64,000 bases of DNA, taken from positions 186,001-250,000 of the forward strand of contig DKMD01000019.1 in the NCBI GenBank assembly GCA_002470465.1. The letters are read 5' to 3'. A program made the position numbers and the translations under genes. Shown here piece after piece: positions 49,311 through 58,353 of this stretch; the first letter of the stretch is position 1, and every line of letters begins with the position of its first letter. The notes under the pieces were generated by a model. That model saw only the letters and a program-made list of their open reading frames with translations. It had not been told where the DNA came from and did no database searches. The DNA comes from Pluralibacter sp. UBA7423 (lineage in GTDB: Bacteria; Pseudomonadota; Gammaproteobacteria; Enterobacterales; Enterobacteriaceae).

Positions 49311-50852
49311 ATGCCTTATTTACTTGAAATGAAAAGCATCACCAAAACCTTCGGGGTGGTGAAGGCGATAGACAACGTCAGCCTGCGCCTGAACGCCGGG
49401 GAAGTGGTTTCCCTGTGCGGCGAGAACGGTTCAGGCAAGTCGACGCTAATGAAAGTGCTGTGCGGTATTTACCCGCACGGCAGCTTCGAAGGTGAGATTA
49501 TCTTTGCCGGGGAGCCGCTGGAGGCAGGGCACATTCGCGACACTGAACGCCGGGGCATTGCCATCATTCACCAGGAGCTGGCGCTGGTTAAGCATCTGAC
49601 CGTGCTGGAAAACATCTTTTTAGGCGCAGAGATCACCCGCCACGGGATTCTTGATTACGATCAGATGACCCTGCGCTGCGAAAAGCTGCTCGCACAGGTC
49701 AGTCTTGCCATTTCGCCCGACACACGCGTCGGTGATTTAGGGCTTGGGCAGCAGCAGCTGGTCGAAATCGCCAAGGCGCTGAACAAACAGGTCCGGCTGC
49801 TGATTCTGGACGAACCCACGGCCTCGCTCACCGAGCAGGAAACCGCTGTGCTGCTGAATATTATTCGCGACCTGCAAAACCACGGCATCGCCTGCATCTA
49901 CATCTCCCACAAGCTTAACGAGGTGAAGGCTATTTCCGATACCATCTGCGTGATCCGCGATGGCCAACATATCGGCACCCGGGACGCCACCGGCATGAGC
50001 GAAGACGACATCATCACCATGATGGTCGGCCGTGAGCTGACGGCCCTTTACCCGAACGAACCTCACACGCCGGGGGACGAAATCCTCCGTATTGAGCACC
50101 TCACCGCCTGGCATCCGGTAAATCGTCATATTAAACGGGTCAATGACATCTCCTTCTCACTACGGCGCGGAGAAATTCTGGGTATCGCGGGTCTTGTCGG
50201 TGCGGGGAGAACTGAGGCCGTACAGTGCCTGTTTGGCGTCTGGCGTGGCCGTTGGGAAGGCAAAGTGTTTATCGACGGCAAAGCGGTGAACATCGCTAAC
50301 TGTCAGCAGGCGATTGCCCACGGCATCGCAATGGTGCCAGAAGATCGTAAAAAAGACGGCATCGTGCCGGTGATGGCGGTGGGGAAAAATATTACCCTCG
50401 CCGCGCTCGACCAGTTTTCGGGGCCGCTTAGCGCACTGGACGATGCAGCAGAGCAAAACTGCATCCTGAACTCCCTTTCCCGGCTGAAGGTGAAAACCTC
50501 CTCACCGGAGCTGGCGATTGGCCGCCTCAGCGGCGGGAACCAGCAGAAGGCCATTTTAGCCCGCAGCCTGCTGCTTAACCCCCGCATTCTGATCCTCGAC
50601 GAGCCCACTCGCGGCATCGATATCGGCGCGAAATACGAAATCTACAAACTGATTAATCAACTGGTGCAGCAGGGCATCGCGGTGATCGTCATCTCTTCCG
50701 AACTGCCGGAAGTGCTGGGCCTGAGCGACCGCGTGCTGGTGATGCACGAAGGCAAACTGAAAGCGGACCTGGTCAACCATCAGTTGACCCAGGAACAAGT
50801 GATGGAAGCGGCCCTGAGGAGTGAACGCCATGTCGAAAAACACGCCGTCTGA
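49311..50852 (+). CDS. xylG: D-xylose ABC transporter ATPase XylG (tandem domains)
   Basis: The 513-residue protein is the same length as E. coli XylG, with two ABC domains. The first has Walker [10 protein letters not shown] and a divergent signature; the second has [13 protein letters not shown] as Walker [10 protein letters not shown] as signature and [12 protein letters not shown] as Walker B. It energises xylose import through XylH. It overlaps xylH by 23 nt. Confidence 0.96.
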   Translation: MPYLLEMKSITKTFGVVKAIDNVSLRLNAGEVVSLCGENGSGKSTLMKVLCGIYPHGSFEGEIIFAGEPLEAGHIRDTERRGIAIIHQELALVKHLTVLENIFLGAEITRHGILDYDQMTLRCEKLLAQVSLAISPDTRVGDLGLGQQQLVEIAKALNKQVRLLILDEPTASLTEQETAVLLNIIRDLQNHGIACIYISHKLNEVKAISDTICVIRDGQHIGTRDATGMSEDDIITMMVGRELTALYPNEPHTPGDEILRIEHLTAWHPVNRHIKRVNDISFSLRRGEILGIAGLVGAGRTEAVQCLFGVWRGRWEGKVFIDGKAVNIANCQQAIAHGIAMVPEDRKKDGIVPVMAVGKNITLAALDQFSGPLSALDDAAEQNCILNSLSRLKVKTSSPELAIGRLSGGNQQKAILARSLLLNPRILILDEPTRGIDIGAKYEIYKLINQLVQQGIAVIVISSELPEVLGLSDRVLVMHEGKLKADLVNHQLTQEQVMEAALRSERHVEKHAV

Positions 50853-52011
50853 ACTGAAGCTGGATGCGTCAGCGCCCGCCACCTTTGCGGGGCTAAAGAC
50901 GCTTAATTTGCAGGTATTTGTGATGATCGCCGCGATCGTTGTCATCATGCTGTTCTTTACCTGGACCACCGACGGCTCGTACCTCAGCGCACGTAACGTC
51001 TCGAACCTGCTGCGCCAGACCGCCATCACCGGCATTCTGGCGGTGGGGATGGTGTTTGTGATTATCTCGGCGGAAATCGACCTGTCGGTCGGGTCGATGA
51101 TGGGCCTGCTCGGCGGCGCGGCGGCAATTTTTGACGTCTGGCTGGGCTGGCCTCTGCCGCTGACGATTATCGTCACTCTGGCGCTGGGCCTGGTGCTCGG
51201 TGCATGGAACGGATGGTGGGTCGCCTACCGCAAAGTCCCGTCGTTTATCGTCACGCTTGCCGGGATGCTGGCGTTTCGCGGCATCCTGATTGGTATCACC
51301 AACGGCACCACCGTTTCCCCTACCAGCCCGGCGATGTCGCAAATTGGTCAGAGCTACCTGCCGGACGGCGTCGGTTTCATCATCGGCGTTGTCGGGCTGA
51401 TGGCGTTTGTCGCCTGGCAGTGGCGTGGGCGCATGCGCCGCCAGTCGCTGGGGTTAACGAATTCAGCGTCCACTGGCGTCGTGGGTCGCCAGGCGTTAAC
51501 TGCGGTGATTGCCCTTGGGGCCATCTGGATGCTGAACGACTATCGCGGCGTGCCCACCCCGGTGCTCATTCTCGCCCTGCTTCTGCTGGCGGGCATGTTT
51601 ATGGCAACCCGTACGGCGTTTGGCCGCCGCATCTATGCCATTGGCGGCAATCTTGAAGCAGCGCGCCTGTCGGGCATTAACGTGGAGCGCACGAAGCTCG
51701 CCGTCTTCGCCATCAACGGCCTGATGGTGGCTATCGCCGGGCTGATCCTGAGCTCACGTCTGGGGGCAGGCTCGCCTTCGGCAGGGAACATTGCCGAGCT
51801 GGATGCTATCGCCGCCTGCGTCATTGGCGGCACCAGCCTGGCGGGTGGCGTGGGCAGCGTCGCGGGTGCGGTAATGGGGGCGTTTATTATGTCCGCGCTG
51901 GACAACGGAATGAGCATGATGGACGTACCGACTTTCTGGCAATATATCGTTAAGGGCGCCATTTTGCTGCTGGCGGTGTGGATGGACTCGGCCACCAAGC
52001 GGCGAACCTGA
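50830..52011 (+). CDS. xylH: D-xylose ABC transporter permease XylH
   Basis: 393 residues from the ATG at 50830, with GAGGAG eight nucleotides upstream; a GTG three codons earlier is less likely. About ten membrane helices are present and the conserved sugar-permease region [20 protein letters not shown] is visible. It is the same length as E. coli XylH. It begins inside xylG and is followed 71 bp later by xylR. Confidence 0.96.
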   Translation: MSKNTPSELKLDASAPATFAGLKTLNLQVFVMIAAIVVIMLFFTWTTDGSYLSARNVSNLLRQTAITGILAVGMVFVIISAEIDLSVGSMMGLLGGAAAIFDVWLGWPLPLTIIVTLALGLVLGAWNGWWVAYRKVPSFIVTLAGMLAFRGILIGITNGTTVSPTSPAMSQIGQSYLPDGVGFIIGVVGLMAFVAWQWRGRMRRQSLGLTNSASTGVVGRQALTAVIALGAIWMLNDYRGVPTPVLILALLLLAGMFMATRTAFGRRIYAIGGNLEAARLSGINVERTKLAVFAINGLMVAIAGLILSSRLGAGSPSAGNIAELDAIAACVIGGTSLAGGVGSVAGAVMGAFIMSALDNGMSMMDVPTFWQYIVKGAILLLAVWMDSATKRRT

Positions 52012-52082
52012 TCGCAGCCATTTCCGCTACCATGGCGACACCCGCGGGTATCGCCATTCTTGCCTCTTCAGGAAAGCAAAAC

Positions 52083-53261
52083 ATGTTTGAAAAGCGCCAC
52101 CGGGTCACGCTGTTATTCAACGCCAACAAAGCCTACGACCGCCAGGTTGTAGAGGGCGTGGGGGAATATTTACAGGCGTCGCAGTCGGAATGGGACATTT
52201 TTATTGAAGAGGATTTTCGCGCCCGTACTGAAAACATCAAAGAGTGGCTCGGCGATGGCGTGATTGCTGATTTTGACGACCCAATCATTGAGGCCATGCT
52301 CGCCGATGTGGACGTCCCTATCGTCGGCGTTGGCGGCTCTTATCACCATCCGGACAGCTACCCGGCGGTGCATTATATCGCCACGGACAATCATGCCCTG
52401 GTGGAGAGCGCCTTTTTGCACCTGAAAGAAAAAGGCGTGCATCGCTTTGCGTTTTACGGCCTGCCTGCCTCCAGCGGCAAGCGCTGGGCCGTGGAGCGAG
52501 AGCACGCGTTCTGCCAGATAGTGGCGAAGGAAAAATACCGCGGCGTGGTGTATCAGGGCCAGGAAACGGCCCCGGAAAACTGGCAGCATGCCCAGAACCG
52601 TCTGGCAGACTGGCTGCAAACGCTGCCGCCGCAAACAGGGATAATCGCCGTCACCGACGCCCGCGCGCGTCATATTTTGCAGGCCTGCGAGCATCTGCAC
52701 ATTCCGGTGCCGGAGAAGCTCTGCGTCATTGGTATCGATAACGAAGAGCTGACCCGCTATCTGTCACGCGTGGCGCTCTCCTCCGTGGCGCAGGGCACCC
52801 GCCAGATGGGCTATCAGGCGGCAAAACTGCTGCATCGCCTGCTGGATAATGAACGCCTGCCACTCCAGCGGCTGCTGGTGCCGCCAGTGCGCGTCATCGA
52901 ACGCCGCTCTACGGACTACCGTTCCCTTGACGACCCGGCGGTGATTCAGGCCATGCACTACATCCGCAACAACGCCTGCAAGGGTATAAAGGTGGAGCAG
53001 GTGCTGGATGCGGTCGGGATTTCGCGCTCAAATCTGGAAAAACGATTTAAGGAAGAGGTGGGGGAAACCATTCACGCGGTGATCCACAGTGAGAAGCTGG
53101 AAAAGGCACGCAGTCTGCTGGTATCCACTTCGTTGTCTATTAACGAAATTTCGCAGATGTGCGGCTATCCGTCGCTACAGTATTTCTATTCGGTATTTAA
53201 AAAAGAGTACGACACCACGCCGAAGGAATACCGGGAACGTTTTGGGGAAACCCTTATTTAA
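52083..53261 (+). CDS. xylR: Xylose operon activator XylR (AraC family)
   Basis: 392 residues from MFEKRHRVTLLFNANKAYDR at 52083, preceded by AGGA. An N-terminal LacI/GalR-type sugar-binding domain reads xylose, with ATDNHALVESAF and VIGIDNEEL. An AraC-type DNA-binding domain follows in the last hundred residues (SLSINEISQMCGYPSLQYFYSVFKK). It activates xylAB and xylFGHR. The length equals E. coli XylR. Confidence 0.96.
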   Translation: MFEKRHRVTLLFNANKAYDRQVVEGVGEYLQASQSEWDIFIEEDFRARTENIKEWLGDGVIADFDDPIIEAMLADVDVPIVGVGGSYHHPDSYPAVHYIATDNHALVESAFLHLKEKGVHRFAFYGLPASSGKRWAVEREHAFCQIVAKEKYRGVVYQGQETAPENWQHAQNRLADWLQTLPPQTGIIAVTDARARHILQACEHLHIPVPEKLCVIGIDNEELTRYLSRVALSSVAQGTRQMGYQAAKLLHRLLDNERLPLQRLLVPPVRVIERRSTDYRSLDDPAVIQAMHYIRNNACKGIKVEQVLDAVGISRSNLEKRFKEEVGETIHAVIHSEKLEKARSLLVSTSLSINEISQMCGYPSLQYFYSVFKKEYDTTPKEYRERFGETLI

Positions 53262-53283
53262 AAAACAAAAAGTCAGAAAACAA

Positions 53284-53308
53284 AAACGCCTTCCGATGGA
53301 AGGCGTTT
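53284..53308. terminator. Terminator between xylR and bax
   Basis: The hairpin AACGCCTTCC / GGAAGGCGTT has a GAT-A loop. On the minus strand it is followed by TTTTTGTTTT, so it is strong for leftward bax transcripts and weaker for xylR. It is about 100 bp past the bax stop. Confidence 0.82.
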
Positions 53309-53330
53309 CAGGATACTGAGCGGTGATTGA

Positions 53331-53403
53331 TGCCGGGTGGCGCTTCGCTGACCGGCCTACAAGACTTCTCACAGGCCCGTGCTAACGGAGTGCTGCCGGG
53401 CAA
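53331..53403. repeat. REP-type element between xylR and bax
   Basis: TGCCGGGTGGCGCTTCGC, ACCGGCCTAC, AGGCCCGTGC and TGCTGCCGGGCA are diverged versions of the REP pair seen elsewhere in the window. The second half is degenerate. Confidence 0.78.
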
Positions 53404-53413
53404 TCTTTCCGCC

Positions 53414-54241
53414 TTACATATGCGCGGCAATCAGACGCTGGTTATCCTGGTACATACTGAACAGGTAGTTGTTGTAGCTTGAACCGCGCGTTGAATAGCC
53501 TTTCAGCTTGTGGATCATGGCGCTGGCGGTCACTTCCTGGTCCGTTTTGCGCAGCTGCGCACGGGACTTACGGAAAGAGTTGTAGGCCGGATGGGTGTTG
53601 AGATTCACCGCGTAAGCTTCAACCGATTCTTTCACCGATTCAAACTGCGAGTACCCTTTCACTTTCCCGTTACCCGCCTGGCACTTGCCTTTGACACACT
53701 TCATGCCAAACAGATTATTGTTGGCACGGGCAAGTTTCGACGTACCCCAGCCGCTTTCGGCTGCGGCCATGGTCGCAACCATGCTGCCAGGGATAATATC
53801 CACACGCTCAAGCAGCGAGTTCCACGGCACTTTACGCGTATTCCCGGACCAGCTGATTTTATAGCGCTTAGTAATATCCTTCAGGCGCGCACGCTCAGAA
53901 GGCGACCAGCGAGCGTCATACTGCTTGGAAACAAGCCAGTTACGATCGGCGGTGATAGCCGCATTTTGGCTGGTGATATAAGGCATTACGGTCCGGAGAA
54001 ACGCTTTTTTACGAGGTGTTCCGGAAGGGTATTTTCGCAAATCAGGAAGTGAACTACTCTTTGCACTATTGCGAGAATACTCTTGTTTACTGCTAACCTT
54101 ACTACTACTGCTTGCCTTTATTACCGGGGCTTTGTGACTCGTTGTTGCTGTGTGCGTCTTTGCCAGCACGCCACCTGAAAATATACAGGTGAGTAACATG
54201 AGTATCGTGGCCCCATATCGTCGAATGGGAGTCGATATCAT
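53414..54241 (-). CDS. bax: Bax, FlgJ-like peptidoglycan hydrolase
   Basis: 275 residues from MISTPIRRYGATILML at 54241 with AGGAG upstream; the longer frame to 54340 has no support. A signal peptide ends GVLAK. A Ser/Lys-rich linker follows, then a glucosaminidase domain with AAAESGWGTSKLARANNNLFGMKC containing the catalytic Glu. E. coli Bax is 274 residues; its physiological role is poorly defined. It converges on xylR and diverges from malS. Confidence 0.92.
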   Translation of the reverse strand: MISTPIRRYGATILMLLTCIFSGGVLAKTHTATTSHKAPVIKASSSSKVSSKQEYSRNSAKSSSLPDLRKYPSGTPRKKAFLRTVMPYITSQNAAITADRNWLVSKQYDARWSPSERARLKDITKRYKISWSGNTRKVPWNSLLERVDIIPGSMVATMAAAESGWGTSKLARANNNLFGMKCVKGKCQAGNGKVKGYSQFESVKESVEAYAVNLNTHPAYNSFRKSRAQLRKTDQEVTASAMIHKLKGYSTRGSSYNNYLFSMYQDNQRLIAAHM

Positions 54242-54555
54242 CAGGTCTCCTGGTCGGATTAAATCAGTCCAACGTCTTGAATTATTCACATAACTGCGAA
54301 ATGAATCGCGAATTGTACCAAAAATACCCTGCGAGCGCACCCCAAGAAATAGTCTAATTCCGAAACAATGTCACGCATAAAAGACTCTCATTCGGCTCAC
54401 GGCGCTGAAATTGCAGGCTTTATCGCAGAAATTTTTGCGCTGATTAGAGCCCGATCGCTCACCCTGCGTCGTCATCCCCCTAAATGCAGCCAAAGGAGGA
54501 GTGATGGCATCGTACCGGCTGGCAAAATGCCCAAAAACTGACACAGGTGAACGGA
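54242..54555. promoter_or_regulatory. bax / malS divergent region with MalT-box-like elements
   Basis: A 314-bp gap. TCATCCCCC at 54472-54480 (a GGGGGATGA box on the minus strand) and GGAGGAG at 54495-54501 resemble MalT boxes, in the position expected for malS activation by maltotriose-bound MalT. A 47-codon frame opening at 54504 has a ribosome-site-like GGAGG but overlaps malS out of frame and shows no protein character. Confidence 0.5.
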
Positions 54556-56589
54556 ATGAAACTTGCTGCTCTGACCCTGCTGCTTCTGCCCGGCATAGCC
54601 GCTGCCGCCTGGAGCACGCCGGACTTTCCCGCTTTCACACCTGAAGGCAGCGGAACATTCATCAGTCAAAAATCGCTGGCGAAGGGTACGCGCCCTCTGA
54701 CATTAAATTTTGACCAACAGTGCTGGCAGCCCGCTTCCGCGATCAAACTCAATGAAATGCTCTCGCTTAAGCCTTGTCAGGGCAGCGCTCCGCAATGGCG
54801 ACTGTTTCGCGATGGGGTTTACACCCTGACGATCGACACCCGTTCCGGCACGCCCACGCTGATGCTAAGCGTCAAAAGCGAGACCCGCGACGCCGCGAAA
54901 GTGGAGGTTCGCCAGTGCCCGCGCGGGAATGGCAAACCGCTGACGCTTGATGTAGCCAAAACCTTTGCAGAAGGCAGCAAAGTCCGCGATTTTTACAGCG
55001 GGCAGACGGCCACCGTCAGCGGCGGCAAAATAACGCTCCAGCCTGCGGAGGGCAGCAACGGGCTTCTGCTGCTGGAAAATGCACAAACCAGCCAGCCTGC
55101 CCCTTTCAGCTGGCACAACGCCACCGTCTATTTTGTGCTCACCGACCGCTACGTGAACGGCAACCCACAGAACGACAGCAGCTATGGCCGCCACAAGGAT
55201 GGTTTGCAGGAGATCGGCACATTTCACGGCGGCGACCTGCAGGGCCTCACCAGCAAGCTTGATTACCTTCACCAGCTTGGTGTGAACGCGCTGTGGATAA
55301 GCTCCCCGCTGGAACAAATTCACGGCTGGGTGGGCGGCGGTACCAAGGGTGATTTCCCGCATTATGCCTATCACGGCTATTACCCGATGGACTGGACAAA
55401 GCTCGACGCCAATATGGGTACGGAGGATGACCTGCATCGCCTTGTCGATGAGGCCCACAAGCGCGGCATCCGCATTCTGTTCGACGTCGTGATGAACCAC
55501 ACCGGCTACGCCACGCTCGCGGATATGCAGCAATACCAGTTTGGCACGCTCTACCTTAAGGGTGACGAGCTGAATAAGACGCTCGGAAAGCGCTGGACTG
55601 ACTGGAAGCCCGGACTGGGCCAGAGCTGGCACAGCTTCAACGACTACATCAACTTCAGCGACAAAACCGCGTGGGCCAACTGGTGGGGGAAAAAGTGGAT
55701 CCGTACCGATATCGGCGATTACGACAATCCCGGCTTTGACGATCTGACCATGTCGCTGGCCTTCCTTCCCGATCTCAAAACCGAATCTACCGTGGCATCC
55801 GGCCTGCCCATTTTTTATCAGCACAAACCCGATACCGCCGCCAAAGCCATTGCGGGCTTCACACCCCGGGATTACCTGACCCACTGGCTGAGCCAGTGGG
55901 TACGCGATTACGGCATTGATGGCTTCCGGGTGGATACCGCCAAACACGTTGAGCTTCCGGCGTGGGATCAGCTGAAAACCCAGGCCACGGCGGCGCTGGC
56001 TGAGTGGAAAAAAGCCAATCCCGACAAAGTTCTGGACGCAGCCCCGTTCTGGATGACCGGCGAAGCGTGGGGGCACGGCGTGATGCAGAGCGAGTATTAC
56101 CGCCACGGTTTTGACGCGATGATCAACTTCGATTATCAGGATCAGGCCGCCAAAGCCGTGGACTGCCTGGCGAATATCGACCTGACCTGGCAGCAGATGG
56201 CCGACAAACTGCAACAGTTCAACGTCCTGAGCTATCTTTCCTCGCACGACACCCGACTGTTCCGCGAAGGCGGCAGCACGGCCGCCGAACTGCTGTTGCT
56301 GGCGCCAGGCGCCGTGCAGATTTTTTACGGTGATGAATCCGCCCGTCCGTTTGGCCCGACCGGTTCCGACCCGCTTCAGGGCACGCGTTCGGATATGAAC
56401 TGGCAGGACGTCAGCGGAAAAGAAGCCGCCACGGTGACGCACTGGCAGAAACTTGGCCAGTTCCGCGCCCGCCATCCCGCCGTTGGGGCAGGCAGCCAGA
56501 CCACACTCTCCTTACCGCAAGGTTATGGTTTCGTTCGCCAACACGGCGACGACAAAATAATGGTGGTATGGGCGGGAAAAGCAGACTGA
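54556..56589 (+). CDS. malS: Periplasmic alpha-amylase MalS
   Basis: 677 residues from MKLAALTLLLLPGIAAAA at 54556 (E. coli 676), with a signal peptide and an extra N-terminal domain before the GH13 catalytic barrel. GH13 residues are visible: VVMNHTGY, the nucleophile Asp in DGFRVDTAKHVE, the acid Glu in MTGEAWGHG and the third Asp in SSHDTRLF. The enzyme degrades long maltodextrins in the periplasm for MalEFGK uptake. It belongs to the MalT regulon. avtA follows on the same strand after a hairpin and 153 nt. Confidence 0.96.
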   Translation: MKLAALTLLLLPGIAAAAWSTPDFPAFTPEGSGTFISQKSLAKGTRPLTLNFDQQCWQPASAIKLNEMLSLKPCQGSAPQWRLFRDGVYTLTIDTRSGTPTLMLSVKSETRDAAKVEVRQCPRGNGKPLTLDVAKTFAEGSKVRDFYSGQTATVSGGKITLQPAEGSNGLLLLENAQTSQPAPFSWHNATVYFVLTDRYVNGNPQNDSSYGRHKDGLQEIGTFHGGDLQGLTSKLDYLHQLGVNALWISSPLEQIHGWVGGGTKGDFPHYAYHGYYPMDWTKLDANMGTEDDLHRLVDEAHKRGIRILFDVVMNHTGYATLADMQQYQFGTLYLKGDELNKTLGKRWTDWKPGLGQSWHSFNDYINFSDKTAWANWWGKKWIRTDIGDYDNPGFDDLTMSLAFLPDLKTESTVASGLPIFYQHKPDTAAKAIAGFTPRDYLTHWLSQWVRDYGIDGFRVDTAKHVELPAWDQLKTQATAALAEWKKANPDKVLDAAPFWMTGEAWGHGVMQSEYYRHGFDAMINFDYQDQAAKAVDCLANIDLTWQQMADKLQQFNVLSYLSSHDTRLFREGGSTAAELLLLAPGAVQIFYGDESARPFGPTGSDPLQGTRSDMNWQDVSGKEAATVTHWQKLGQFRARHPAVGAGSQTTLSLPQGYGFVRQHGDDKIMVVWAGKAD

Positions 56590-56593
56590 ATTT

Positions 56594-56617
56594 ACCCTCT
56601 GCGTTAAAACAGAGGGT
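56594..56617 (+). terminator. Hairpin after malS
   Basis: The arms ACCCTCTG and CAGAGGGT with an 8-nt loop lie five nucleotides after the malS stop. Only a short T-run follows, so termination may be partial. Confidence 0.6.
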
Positions 56618-56741
56618 TATTCCACCCTGACATATGTATGCAGGATAAATAACCGGCACTGAATCCATTCACCCGTTTGCACCTCACAGTCGCAGGGGTT
56701 ATGGTTAGCCCCTACCCAGAAGATCGACAGAACACCTGCAT

Positions 56742-57998
56742 ATGACTTTTTCACTTTTCGGCGACAAATTCACCCGTCATTCCGGTATCACCCGCCTGAT
56801 GGAAGATCTTAACGATGGTCTGCGCACGCCAGGCGCCATCATGCTCGGCGGCGGTAACCCGGCGCAAATTCCGCAGATGAATGACTACTTCCACAATCTG
56901 CTGGCAGAGATGCTGGAAAGCGGCAAAGCCACCGAGGCGCTGTGCAACTACGACGGCCCGCAGGGGAAATCCGAACTGCTGTCCGCGCTGGCACAGATGC
57001 TGCGCGAAGAGCTCGGCTGGGATATCGGACCACAGAATATTGCACTGACTAACGGCAGTCAGAGCGCGTTTTTCTACTTGTTTAACCTCTTCGCAGGTCG
57101 CCGCGCCGACGGCAGCGTGCGCAAAGTGCTGTTCCCGCTGACGCCGGAGTATATCGGCTATGCCGATTCCGGTCTGGAAGACGATCTGTTTGTCTCAGCG
57201 CGTCCGAATATCGAGCTGCTGCCGGAGGGCCAGTTTAAATACCACGTTGATTTTGAGCACCTGCACGTCACCGAAGAAACCGGGATGATCTGCGTTTCCC
57301 GCCCAACTAACCCGACGGGCAACGTCATCACCGACGAAGAGTTAATGAAGCTCGACGTGCTGGCCAATCAGCACGGTATTCCGCTGGTCATTGATAATGC
57401 CTACGGCGTGCCGTTCCCGGGTATCATCTTCAGCGAAGCACGACCGCTGTGGAACCCGAACATCGTGCTGTGCATGAGCCTTTCCAAGCTTGGCCTGCCG
57501 GGCAGCCGCTGCGGCATCATCATTGCTAACGAGAAAATCATCAGCGCCATCAGCAACATGAACGGCATTATCAGCCTTGCGCCAGGCGGCATCGGCCCGG
57601 CGATGATGTGCGAGATGATCAAGCGTAAAGACCTGCTGCGCCTGTCCAAGACGGTCATCAAGCCGTTCTATTATCAGCGCGTACAGGAAACCATTGCGAT
57701 TATTCGTCGCTACCTTCCGGAAGAGCGCTGCCTGATCCACAAACCGGAAGGGGCGATTTTCCTCTGGCTGTGGTTTAAAGACCTGCCGATCACCACCGAA
57801 ATTCTTTATCAGCGCCTGAAGAAACGCGGCGTGCTGATGGTGCCGGGTGATTTCTTCTTCCCGGGTCTCGACAAACCCTGGCCGCATACGCATCAGTGCA
57901 TGCGTATGAATTACGTTCCGGAAACGGAAAAAATCGAAGCCGGGGTGAAAATTCTCGCCGAAGAAATAGAAAAAGCCTGGGCCGAAAGCGGATGTTAA
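56742..57998 (+). CDS. avtA: Valine-pyruvate aminotransferase AvtA
   Basis: The 418-residue class-I PLP-dependent aminotransferase (E. coli AvtA 417) starts MTFSLFGDKFTRHSGI. The PLP lysine is in CMSLSKLGLPGSRCG, and the ring-binding residues are in VSRPTNPTGNV and VIDNAYGVPFPG. It moves amino groups between valine and pyruvate, making alanine. The ribosome site is weak. A terminator follows the stop. Confidence 0.96.
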   Translation: MTFSLFGDKFTRHSGITRLMEDLNDGLRTPGAIMLGGGNPAQIPQMNDYFHNLLAEMLESGKATEALCNYDGPQGKSELLSALAQMLREELGWDIGPQNIALTNGSQSAFFYLFNLFAGRRADGSVRKVLFPLTPEYIGYADSGLEDDLFVSARPNIELLPEGQFKYHVDFEHLHVTEETGMICVSRPTNPTGNVITDEELMKLDVLANQHGIPLVIDNAYGVPFPGIIFSEARPLWNPNIVLCMSLSKLGLPGSRCGIIIANEKIISAISNMNGIISLAPGGIGPAMMCEMIKRKDLLRLSKTVIKPFYYQRVQETIAIIRRYLPEERCLIHKPEGAIFLWLWFKDLPITTEILYQRLKKRGVLMVPGDFFFPGLDKPWPHTHQCMRMNYVPETEKIEAGVKILAEEIEKAWAESGC

Positions 57999-58005
57999 AT
58001 AATAG

Positions 58006-58036
58006 TGGGTTCCGAATTTCAGGAGCCCATTTTTTC
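58006..58036 (+). terminator. Rho-independent terminator after avtA
   Basis: The stem TGGGTTCC / GGAGCCCA, with one G-T pair and an 8-nt loop, is followed by seven T residues. Confidence 0.85.
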
Positions 58037-58353
58037 CGTGATCGATATCGTTAATTAAGGATATATCCTGATAACAATATTCCCTTCACGCCATTAAGAA
58101 TCATCTCAAATTATTCGATGAATTAACGAGCGCTTTATTTCCGACACATGAATTTAGCAGCACTTAAATGAACACAATGATTTAACCAGCTGATTTTCAA
58201 CCACTATAAAAAGCATTCATTTTACTCTCCCGGTTTATAAAAAAACGGCATTGCTATTATCCGTGTCTTCACCCTCCTCACAGGCACAACCCATTAATTT
58301 CCTCTTACACTGTTCTATACGCCGCCCGGCGTTTTAATCAGTGGAGTATTGTT
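58037..58353. promoter_or_regulatory. AT-rich upstream region of the lipoprotein gene
   Basis: About 317 bp, clearly richer in A and T than its neighbours, with several A/T runs (TTAATTAAGGATATATCC, CTATAAAAAGCATTCATTTTA). No gene is present. Such islands in enterobacteria usually bind H-NS and hold a silenced promoter. A ribosome site GTGGAG precedes the lipoprotein start by seven nucleotides. Confidence 0.55.

Noticed and set aside
54504..54644. A 47-codon frame with GGAGG overlapping the malS start
   Set aside because: The GGAGG is better read as part of a MalT box. The frame overlaps malS out of phase and encodes a Cys/Arg-rich peptide with no family.
54865..56475. A 536-codon minus-strand frame inside malS
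   Set aside because: It lies entirely antisense to the GH13 coding sequence and has no recognisable domain.
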